This document shows, piece by piece, positions 46,512 to 57,900 of a stretch of 64,000 nt of DNA. The notes beneath the pieces were generated by a model that saw only the letters and a program-made list of their open reading frames with translations, made no database searches and was not told the origin of the DNA. Source of the DNA: Membranipora membranacea (Eukaryota; Bryozoa; Gymnolaemata; Cheilostomatida; Membraniporidae); contig OU612066.1 of NCBI GenBank assembly GCA_914767715.1, positions 37,920,283 through 37,984,282 of the forward strand. The letters run 5' to 3'. A program made the translations under genes and the position numbers. Each line of letters begins with the position of its first letter. The stretch's first letter is position 1.

Positions 46512-46947
46512 CTAATTCACCAGAGTCCAGCAGAACAGGTGCTCGTTTTCATTGATATAGGTGTCACTCATGTCTGCCCCATGCAAGCTCTAAAATATGG
46601 TACAGAAAACTGATGTGAAACAGCGACAAGGTTACTGATACAGTTGTGAGGATCAATTGTACATCAAAACAACATCATTGTGTACTTTTTTTTATGGATG
46701 TGTAAGTTTTCACAAGCCTCAATCAGTGTTTTTGATGAATGAACCAATATTAGAGCAATAGACATACCATAGGTGCTGCTGCTGATTGTGTTGAGCTCCG
46801 ATGTCGAGGTCTCTTGGCATCCCAAGCTGTTTTGTTATAAAGTGAGAGGCTTTCACTGCTCAATTCGTCCTCCATAGTATGTTCGGTAATGTGATAAATG
46901 TTGTCAAAACATTGCTCGTAGTCTCTGTCTGCTCCGATCTTGCCCAT
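46512..46947 (-). CDS. Small two-exon gene B (85 aa), duplicate of gene A
   Basis: Exon 1 is 46768-46947 (60 codons, MGKIGADRDYEQCFDNIYHI) with donor ATG before GTATGT. Exon 2 is 46512-46589 (acceptor ATATTTTAG), coding SLHGADMSDTYINENEHLFC and then WTLVN before TAG. Compared with gene A, the stop after LFC is read through by five codons. The intron position and phase are identical. The distal end SRKARM of gene A is replaced by SAAAPM. Shared 5' flank, leader and 3' flank patches (ACTATCACAATG and CAAAAT) show that the whole transcription unit was duplicated. Function not recognised. Confidence 0.8.
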
Positions 46948-47048
46948 AATGATTGATATTTATTTCGAGGTAAATGAAATAAAGAAGATAAAGATAACAG
47001 ATTACTGACTGGTTTTTCGTAGAATCTGTGCTGCAGAGTCCGGAGCTG

Positions 47049-47099
47049 TTACTGGGTTGTTTCTGGTTTGCAATGCGAGTGAAGAGTGATTTTATCCAT
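47049..47099 (-). other. Upstream ORF of gene B
   Basis: Encodes MDKITLHSHCKPETTQ, then TAA. It starts at the same ATG as the gene A upstream ORF, within the conserved leader block, but diverges after MDKIT. Confidence 0.5.
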
Positions 47100-47110
47100 G
47101 TAATCGCGGC

Positions 47111-47118
47111 CTTATATA
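47111..47118 (-). promoter_or_regulatory. TATA box of gene B
   Basis: TATATAAG, 164 bases above the main ATG. Just upstream lies GGGCAGCTGCCAGCTA, containing an E-box CAGCTG within a palindrome; gene A has the diverged GGGCTGCTGTCAGGCT at the same place. Confidence 0.72.
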
Positions 47119-48853
47119 CGTTCACTGTAGCTGGCAGCTGCCCAGAGCTACGGTTGCACCAGCTTAGCGCACATGATGCAACCTAATTTGGTGGTCACAT
47201 TATAAGCGGTAAGCAATATAATCCACATTTCCAAATAATGAGTAGAGATCTGCCTCTTGCCTCCAGTTGAGCGCTTTCCAAGTTTGGCAATATGGAAGAC
47301 CTCCTATTTAGTTGATGGGATGGAATGTAGTATAAGCCTACGCACCAGGTCACGACATTTTAGCGAGGATATTATTGTCGTGGTAGTCGTTGCCGCGTGC
47401 AATAGATTGACAGTGGCACTTATGCCATATAGGTAATCACTCTATCCATCTTTCTCTCCAATATCAATATTTTGTACATCCTGATACTTTGGCAAACCAC
47501 TAACAACATGATCATAGATGAGGATTAAAACCCAACAGATTATTAGAAACTCATACATGTATACCCATATATTGATTCGTTTTTTATGCTTCCGTGGTAA
47601 AGCAAACGATTTCCACTCCTAAAACAGGATATGAACAAGCTCACTATCGTAGGTTTTTTGCTCATTATTTTTAGTTTTGACAGGAGTTTGGTCAACATAG
47701 TTGTTACATAAGCTGTGCTTTGAGAACACATGTTCGGCCTGCTTCAGGATCTAGGTTACACAACAAGCTTTGACCTAGATTCTGGGACTGGTGGTGGGAT
47801 AACAAGAAAATCAATGTGTCGAATGAAGAAAAACAGCAGATGGCCGATCAAAATAGCAGTGATTGGTTGACGTTTGACAACGTTGCTGTCATCGACCTTT
47901 GCGTTAACTGGTTGGTGATTTTTACTTTATTTTTAGACCCTAGACCATTATGTAACTTGTTTTGTTTTGTCTATCGTTATGTAACATACCAAAACATCTT
48001 CAAGGTTTAATTAGTTTTGATGTTTTTTGGGAAGACCATGGCAGCAATGGCCCTTGTAGTTAAAACAATTTTCCTGTATTTTTATCAATCGGTAAATGCA
48101 GTCATTGATGACGCCGGTCAGCAGTCACGTGACATCAGATCGGCGTGCTGACATCATACCTATATGGCTGCCGTAAACCTTGTGTGCAGCAATCACAGTG
48201 TGGTCGCGTGTCTCCGTGTGTCATGCGTCTATGGCACGTGTCTGGCTGACTTTGGAATGCGTCAACCATGCAAAATCCAGTAAGAAAACTAAGAGCATCC
48301 ATAAAAGAGGTTGAAATGAGTATGACAAACTCTTCGGGCAAAAAGTGAAGAACTGTCTCACAACTCCTCCAACTATTTTTTCCCGATTTCTTTAGCTCTA
48401 TCTACCTAGATTGTCATTTTATTTAGGTGCTGACCCAAGCGATTATCTGGGCTTGCGCTCCATTTAAACAAAATAAACATTCGATACCTGTTACAGAACT
48501 CAGAGAATCAAGTAAAAACTAATCTCACCTCGGATTCATCTTAAATAGCACTGTATCAAAAATAAAACTAACACAGGCATCTAGAACTAGAAATTTCGGG
48601 CAATTAATAGCCTAAAAACATAGTCCCAGAAAGCCAAAGAGCTCCTAATTCATTCTCTATTGTTTTTTTGATTATGTTCCGTAGCATTCCATCAGCAAAA
48701 TTGTTTTTACACTTTCAAGTTGGAAGCAATAATGACACATTTTCCAGGCGATGATGCTCTTTTCGATGGTTTTCTATTGACATTATTCTGTGCTTTGGGA
48801 TATCAGAAGGTCACTCAATCAGCATGAGTTTTCTTATATGTGTTCCTATTGGC
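47119..48853. other. Spacer between gene B and the synthetase gene
   Basis: The first 200 bases are the upstream flank shared with gene A. Toward 48853 lies the presumed 3' UTR of the synthetase gene, with a possible AATAAA at 48418-48423 (minus) 431 bases below the stop. ORFs at 47816-48010 and 48135-48341 are unassigned. Confidence 0.4.
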
Positions 48854-48961
48854 TCAGTCTTTATCATCGTCATCGCCCAGGTTAGGTTGAAGGTTGATGA
48901 TTCGTAGGAAATATTCCACGCATGACTCTGCCAGCATGACGTCCTTCTTCACCAATTCAAT
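48854..48961 (-). CDS. VARS: ValRS final exon
   Basis: IELVKKDVMLAESCVEYFLR completes the coiled coil, followed by an acidic end (GDDDDKD) and TGA at 48854-48856. Acceptor ATTCTTTTAG. Confidence 0.82.
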   Translation of the reverse strand: MELVKKDVMLAESCVEYFLRIINLQPNLGDDDDKD

Positions 48962-51900
48962 CTAAAAGAATTGTTTAGTTTTTAAATTTAAATTTTAATT
49001 GTGATCGGTATTCAGCCACTGCTACATGTAGAGTCTAGATCTGCAGACTCATAGTTTGATCCTGTGATCATTAACTACCGATATATCATATAAGTAAAAT
49101 GGTTATCATATAAGCAGTGGTTTGGACATGTTCAAAGACGAGATAGTCAGGAAGACATCAGAAAAGTATGTGAGATAGAGATAGATGGCAATAGACCTAG
49201 AGGCCGCCCTAAGCAGAGATGGAGTGATACAATAAATGCGGACCTCAGATGGCTGGATCTTGATAGCAGCGATGTGGAAGACCGGAGCAGATGGAGAAGT
49301 CTGGTTGAGCTTGGTATCAAGCAAAAACCCGCCACTCGTACAGGAAAAAGGCGGTGAAAGGTGAGAAGGTGATTATATCATATAAGTAAAATGTGGATAT
49401 TTTAGGCCACATGGCATTTGTGTAATAATGCTACACATAGTATTCAAGTGGGTAAAATTGGTTGATTAATATGCAAACAACTTTTGTGACATACTTGGAT
49501 GAGTCAGCACTTCACACTTTCCACAACATGTAGGTAGAAGATTACGCTGCAAAAAGTACGTCACCACAAGACTAGCGGAAACATACGATTTCAACACCTA
49601 AAGGTTTAACCACAAATATCCGTCTACTGCCAAGACTTAAGGACATGATATGTTACCTGTGTATCAGTTTTACTTTTAAAGTGGACCAGAATAATGACAA
49701 TCAAGCAGTTTTGATTGACACCAGTGTTCCATATATCTCATGAATACACAATGTAATACACAATGCAATACACAATGTAATACACAATGTAATACACAAT
49801 GTAATACACAATGTAATACACAATGTAATACACAATGTAATATACAATGTAATACGCAATGTAATATACAATGTAATACACAATGTAATACACAATGTAA
49901 TACACAATGTAATATACAATGTAATACGCAATGTAATATACAATGTAATAACGGGTTTATTCTTCATCTTAGTGCGTCTGACCTTATTTAGGTGTTTCTC
50001 TAGCTCTTTAGGGTCTGCGCTCTCTGTCTGTAGATGGTTAGTTAGATCGATCAGCTTCTTTTGTGAGATCAGCAAATCATGCAGCTTTTTATTCAGTCTC
50101 TCTACTTCAACTTCATCCTGAGACCGCAAACAATCCTACATGATGAGAAGAGGGTAGATTGAACAAACCGGTATAACAAGCTTCACCTCACCAAAACACA
50201 AAGTATGGGTAACATTTTCTACCATTGCATAAGCATGAAATGTTTTTTTGTTTCTTCAATAATCGGCAGCGCAATAAAATACCTATATCCCCAGCATCAT
50301 GAGTATTGAGCCGTGAATCTGTCGTCATGTTTCTATATTTAGTTACTGGTTAGAAATACCCCACATACAACATCTTCTATCTGCGTAGTCATTCATTAAA
50401 ATTATGGAAATTTGATGATGACTATATTCATGTTTTTTAAATTAGGTAACCTGCATACCATACTGAGTTAAAAACAAAGCACTGGATTCTTTTTTAGTTG
50501 CTATTTTTTGCATTTATCACTTTGAACAATAACGGTAGTACTATAAAGACATTAACATTTCATCATACAACAAAGAAGAACAAACATAGTAATTTATATG
50601 ATAGGGAATGAGTCAAGAATACCAAGTCCGGAATAGTACCTTGATTTATACCCGAGACAAAGTATTATTTTTTTGGTACTAACAGGATCTTATTGTGCAC
50701 TTCAAAACAAATCTTGGCACAAAAAGCCTGGTCAATAGTCTTCAAAGTACAATCATATTAAAGTACTCAATTTTTTTTTATAAAACAAGGATAAAAGCAT
50801 TGTTTTGACGGAAGGTGATTCTAAAAATTTTAAGCATTTATGGAGTAATATTTCAAAGAAAAACTGAGGTCTGTCTGTGATATATTGGCATTGGGATCAC
50901 TGTGAGGAAATGATAAATCTTATATGACACTGCTTTCTGACATACCTTCTCTCCTATGGGGGTATATTATATATATATTAAGTTATGAAGTTTGCGTTGA
51001 ATTTTAAAATCAATTAATGATTGCGAAGAATTTTATTACAGAAAGACCACTCAATGTGTAATAAATTGCATTCTTCCTTTTTGGCGATTGCCAAGTATTT
51101 CAAAACTCTACCCGTGTTTGTCTCAGGTGGCTTTTACAATATCATATATCTGATAAAAGTGTCTGACATATATTCATATTGTGCCTGCCAGTGAACAAAT
51201 TCCACCTGATTATACATTTTAAAAGTGACAAAAATAGGCAGAGATAGAGTTTCTCTTTCCCTTATTAGATGATTTTGTCCACTCTTCTACCAGCTGCCAT
51301 ATCTGCCAGCCCATGGTGAGCTGCTTGATGTTAGATTGGAGCTATGATGGACTTGTTCGCCCAAGGTTTTTTGGACAAAGTTAACCAGAATGGATAGTAA
51401 GGAGCATGCTGAACTTCTAAAATAAATGTTATTGGAGCTGAGTCATATAGGATAGAGTAGTCCAAATAAAACCCCCACTCCAAAATTTCAGTCTGTCATG
51501 CTGCAGTCATATGTTATATTAGAAAAATAGCAAAATATTTTAACCACACAAATAATCCTTTCACTCAAACAGTTAATGAGCAATCCGGATTAAGAACTCT
51601 GAACACATCTAATAGGATCAGTTGTAGTTCTAATGGTGGCGAGTGATTTCTCACTCATAATAAATGTTTCTGCCAAACACAGGAGTATTCTATATGCAGC
51701 TTCGTTGATTACTAGCCTTTTTGTTGGTACTTTGCCATATTTACCTTGTTTTTTTAGGCCTGACAAATTTGTGTGCATGTGTGCGAGTAGTTGGTTGGTG
51801 TGCGAGTAGTTGGTTGGTGTGCGAGTAGTTGGTTGGTTTGCGCAATGCTTTGAGAGAGGCGTTTTATGGGTTATCGGATTCTGTGATACAACATCCACAT

Positions 51901-54900
51901 CGAGTATCAAGTGCGAAAAATGCAAAAAAAAAATATGAGAAGACTTACATAAAGTGGGTATTAAGAACATAACCCTAATAAATGACATCCATCTGCAGAA
52001 TGTGACTAAGCTTTACTAAGGGTTGTTTATCTTATTCAGTTTAGAATGTTGGTAATCTCGTTACGTACAGAGATTATTTGCATATATATTATTCTATTTT
52101 AAAAAAATATGTTGCAGAAAATAGCTTGAAAAGCAAAAAATTGCGTGATCAACTAGCCATAAATCTGGAGACAACCCCATTTTGGACGCAATAAAATTCC
52201 CATTTTTCCCCAATTTACTCCAATACACTCCAACCGATAGGATTAACCGTGGGATGTTTCCCATACCAGTTTATAGCTTTAATTTAAAGATAATTTTTAA
52301 GACACACACAGCAAGTAAGGCACAAGAGTGCATGTGAGAGTCTTGCGGTAAACTGATTCGGAGGAAAGCCGCAGATGTGACTGAAAACACCTAAGAGATA
52401 ATTCTAGATTTATCAATCATAATAACTGCAGTATTAAAGTCTGTTAATTTGATAAATCTGTCATCAAATTCACTAATTCAATTCAATTTAATTCAAAATC
52501 ATTATTTACAAACACACACAAATAAATTTAATTTTGACTTCCCGAAAGCAACACATTGGTGGGCTCATATTCCCACTGAAGCACCCGTGTGATTTACCTA
52601 ACCCGCTATAATAACTTACACTCAGGTCTAGAAGAATATTACAAGCCACTCCGTCGATAATGAGCTCATAAACTGCATCCTCACTGTCTGGTATGGTATC
52701 CACATAAAGGTCCTCAAGTCTCGAACATGACTGTATGTGGCTCAGTATATCAGTAGGAATCACTCTTCTTGATGGCCTCATTATATAAGCTAGATTAACA
52801 AACAAAAATTGGATATCACTGATAACTAAAAAATTACTGCAAAACAGCTTAGATGGCCTATGGAATAGGCAATATAATGCGTCACTGGAACACCAGGGGC
52901 GGTTTGATATTTCATTCATCATCAAAATTTAAAGATGTCCAGGGGATAATTTGATAGCTAGATGTTGGTGAGATACTTGAATGAGCACACTTAGACATTT
53001 CAAACTAGCGATGGTTATAGTATCTACATATCACATCCGTTAGACGGTCAACACATTTTGTAATTTTTTGAAAAAGTTTTAACTACCCCTGTGATATGCG
53101 GTCACATGGTTGGTTGGACTCTGTCCAGGAAGTTGACCAAAACAAATGATTAGATATCAATATGTAATCAAAGGTGTCACTAGAACAACAGGGGTGGTTT
53201 GATATATCATTCACCGCCCTACTTCACAGAGTCCCAATGTTTGACTTGTTAGCTAATTCTTGGTGAGATACTAGAATCAGTACAACATAATATACGCACA
53301 GACCCTTAGAAAGTTCAAATATTGTCTAAAATTGTTATTTCCATCCTGGATTTTGTCATCACATGGTTGGTTGGACTGTGTCCATCAAGGTTACCAATAC
53401 AAACTGACTAGGAAAGTGATTGCATGTAGCGCAGAGCCCAACACAGACAGACACACAGACACACACAGACACACACAGACGTGCATGTTTTTTGTATCAG
53501 GGTACTCAGTGATGATCATATCCTGGCCAAGCATATAACGACCTTTAGGGTGAACTTGACTATTAGTGGAGTAGACTGCTCTTGTGGCCCTGTTATATCT
53601 TACGATTATATCTTAATCATACTCACCCTGTTATATCTGACTATTATACCTTAATCAATGTCTTGTATTAAGTTGGTTGTGTTTGACCAACATTGTCGAA
53701 TGGTATACAGTCACAAACTGAGAATTTTCAGGATGGAATAAAATGCATGTCAAATGTACATGACGTGACTGAGAGCAACTTAGAATAGATTCATTAAATT
53801 TTAACTTTTCAATTATGACAGGAACAGAACTATATTTTCATTGCTTTTTTCGAAAATATCCACTGTCATGACCCAAGAATCCATTGTGTTACGTCAAAAA
53901 TATCCTCTTTAGTTTGAAAAATCCTCTAACCATCAAAATTAAAAGAACATTTTTAAAAATAATTCCAGTTGTAGATCGGATATTGCCATATTAATTACAT
54001 TAAAAACATCAGTTTATTTTTACTCTCTGTAAAAGGGCTTACAATGAAGTTTAAAGTTCATGACATTTATTCTTAAATCATAATTATGCAAACAGAAGTA
54101 TTCAATTCTCGGAGGCATTATAGGTGGAAACAAAGATAACTTATGATGATACTTTCAAGGAGAACTGGTATCAATCCTTCCTCTGCAACTGTTCTACGGA
54201 CATATGATATCTGATAAGGTAGTAAGGCTGAGATTGCAGCTAGCTTCCTACCTTTGCCAACCTTCCTAGTTTGATACGACAGACCAAACTGAGCTTTGAA
54301 CACATTGATTTGAGAGGATATGAGCTCCACCTGGTCAAAGTGATGATCCAATTCTGCATTCATATACTCAGCATACTACAAATATCAATAAAACATTACA
54401 AAGCATGGAGCACAGCAAGACAAAGAGAAAAGGTTATATTCACTGTGGTGCGACGGAGACGTTAACATCAACCCTGATACCCAGACAAATTCACTAATTC
54501 TCATGCTACAAATCATAATTCAAAACTTTTGAATTTTTAGGTTTTACTATATTCTAGTTGAGTATCATCCTCTATTATTGAGGTCTCCACTCTGATGATG
54601 ATTGGGAATAATTTTCAAGTCTTGTTTGCCAAAACGGCTGGGTGTACTTTGACGTTGGTGCGTAATGCAGCTAAAAATAATCGAAAAGCTTATTATTTTA
54701 ATTGGCAGTATTTCTGTAATTAAAAACTTTCACAGACATTACATAACTAGCACGATGTTTTGGAATGAGGACGAGTGGCCCACCGACATGTCAATGCCTC
54801 TCTAACCTCCACCCATCGGATAGTAGGCGTGTGTTATACATAAAATTTGGCGCAACAGACTGAAGCCACCCTCGCATGGTGCTGTCTGCATTCTTAATGA

Positions 54901-57900
54901 CCCAAAATGTGCCTGGCTTATGATCGCGTACCCTCGATATTTTGCAACCCAAAAATGGCAATATAACCATATCCGGATGTTGATCTGTAGCTTGGATGAT
55001 TATCTATGCTCATAACATCCCAGACCTTAGCCCACCCATGTCAAAGACAATGATAAGTACTTATGTCACAACTGTGTAGGCAGCAAAAGTTATGGGACAT
55101 TAATTAAAAATCATTTAAAATCAGATCATTACGATTCATAAAATCACAGCTCAACAAAACAAATTTAACTAGAGATTCGATTAAAAAGCTGGCAAGCGGA
55201 GATAGCTGCAGCCCGAGGGCCGGATTCCCTTCCTACTGATTATGATTATGCAATATAAGGTACCAGCCGCTGGTTAGGAATTAAACAATGCTTAACCGCA
55301 AGAACAAAGAAAGGAGGAACCTGTCGCCGCACGCCAAGATATTACCCTTTTTTCGTAGAATTTACAGTAGAACAGGATGTTTCAAACCAAATCTTTTGCT
55401 ACATAATCTCTTGCCTGCGGGTAAGTGCAACGTGACATTGAGTCTCACTTTTCTCAATTTCCATAAAGAGGACCTTACAGTTCCATCGTATATTACTGTT
55501 TAGAAGGAAAGCAACTTGCATTATGATTTCCTGTCACATGATAAGCAAAGCTACAACAAACTCCATATTAATCAAAGCTAGTCAACCTGTCATTTTAAAG
55601 TTAAAATATAATGAGGAATAATGACTCTGTTGAGGCGGAAATTATATAAAAACAAGTGCCATCAATAAACAAAAAAGTTGTCTGTCGTAGATGTGTAAAA
55701 AATATTATAATAGCTCAAATATAGACAAAACCTGTCTATATTTGAGCTGTTTTTGAATGAGCTTATGTGAGAATATTTGAAACTTTGTGGTTATTTGAGC
55801 TTAATTCAATATTCTAACACAAGCGCTTTTTTAAGATGATAAAAGTGAGTAAAAGCCTCGTGTTTTTTGGCATGTTGTGGTTAACATCTTCACCTACTTC
55901 AAAATATGTCAGGTCAACAACTGACAGAATTTCTGACCCACAAATCGAAAGAACTCGGCTACGGTCCATCTGAATGGTTTGCCCAAAGATGCTCACTTGT
56001 AATCATAAAGCTATGTCCTCGAATAATCTCTCCTCAAAACATTCTTATGGCTCAGCATTTTCTGATGTGGCTCCAATCTCAAAAATAGGTTGAGGCTCTG
56101 ATTACAAGTATACACTTGATTACTAATTTAGCAGATAATATTGTGATTTCAGAGATAGGTCAACTCTACAATGACAGATAGTGGAATTACCTCCGTAGAT
56201 ACGGCTGATATTACAATGGAATTTCTAAATTGCAGACCTACCTCATGACTACTGGGAAAGGGGGCCACACAGACAGAGGGCGCTTTATCTGCTCCTGTGT
56301 GTGGCAGCCTCTGATACAGCTCTTCTGACAGGTAAGGCATAAAAGGTGACAAGCACCTGAAGGTGACACTGAGCACCTCGGCAGCTACGTTCACTGTTCT
56401 CTGCTTCTCATCTTCGGCTCCTCTGAATATTATCTCCTTGGAGCATTCCTTTAAATGGTGCATAAACAACATAACATTTTAGACGAATACAAAATTGCTT
56501 TGATATCTACAATGAGAAGTTACAAGTTCTATCAACATCCAAGTTGGCATGGGCAATTATTTTACATCTTGATTCATCAAAGCCCTGTTTGGTTTGGTGT
56601 ATTTTTCATCATAAGTAAAATAAAAAATTGACAGGTAAAAACAAGTGAGGCGATGAGGCTCTTGTGCGCAGTAGGATCTGAGATGCTATTGCTTTTGGTC
56701 ATATCAGTCTGATGAACATTACAGATCTATGATCACAGAGTAAGGATATATATCCTTACTCTGTGATATGATGACTATGCACACTGCTGCATCGAAATGT
56801 TTATAGCTTTCAACGGTGAGCTAGCATGTAGGGCCATTACCTTACAATATTCACAAAGAAAACTAAAATCTTAGGCAAGCAGGTAGACCCATGCTTAATG
56901 AGACCGTTAAGCAGGGAGGTCATAGAGATATGGTACCTGAATGGATTGTGCTGGTTGAGCTCAGATGGTGTCAGGGGGGGGGGGGGGGGTTTATCAGGCA
57001 TTGACTCTAATGTTCATATGTAGTAAACAGTTAAAGTATTGATGAGATGACCGTGATAGTAAAAGGGTATTTTATCATTGCAATGACAATGCAGATCTAT
57101 ATAAATTACATTGACGCGTTTGGTTACGAGTGTCAGGAGATGGTTACATGTAGATAGATGTGGTCGGTGGATGTGTTGGTTGTATGAGAGAGAGAGAGAG
57201 AGAGAGAGAGATTGTTTCATTGCTTGTCATCAATGATGAAGCAAAATTATAGTGACTGTAAGAAGGCGTATCATTTAGGAGTCTGATACTAAAAGGTATG
57301 AAACTGTTTAAAAAACGAGTTGTGCGGCACTTAGCTGATAAAAATGTTTTCCTACCTGGAACATAATATTTGTTAAAAATATGGTCTTCGTCATTAATAA
57401 AATTTACTGCAGTACTAAGAGTTCGGTCTGAGATCAAATTAGGAATGTCACAGCTGTATGAGGTAGAAAAAGGAGATAATAACCGCGATATCTCCTTTGC
57501 CGTGCAAGAGTTATACCAAACTTCTGAATTATATAATAAAATCGGTAATATTGAGATTGCACAAAATACTCACATTGAGTATTGGACGGATAAAAAGATT
57601 TGAACTTAGACAATGCATAAAATCTGCTTTTAAATCTGCGAAAAATGTGGTCAGTATTATCAGTCCATTTTAAATCATCATTAAAAATAGTACCCATATA
57701 CTTAAAACATTTCTCTACTGGGTTGTCATCAATAAAAACATTTGAAGTGACTTCCTGGGATCTACTAAAGTCAAATATCCTTGGTCTTAGCGGTATTCAG
57801 TATAAGACAGTTAGCTTTGCACCATTCGGAGAATCATTTACGGCTTTAAATTAAAATTATTCACTACTGCTATGATCCAAAAGACCCAAAATAACCATGT

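Noticed and set aside
49701-49991. Long ORFs on both strands through the ValRS donor
   Set aside because: The repeat part is a 12-bp minisatellite; only 49983-50135 on the minus strand is exon.
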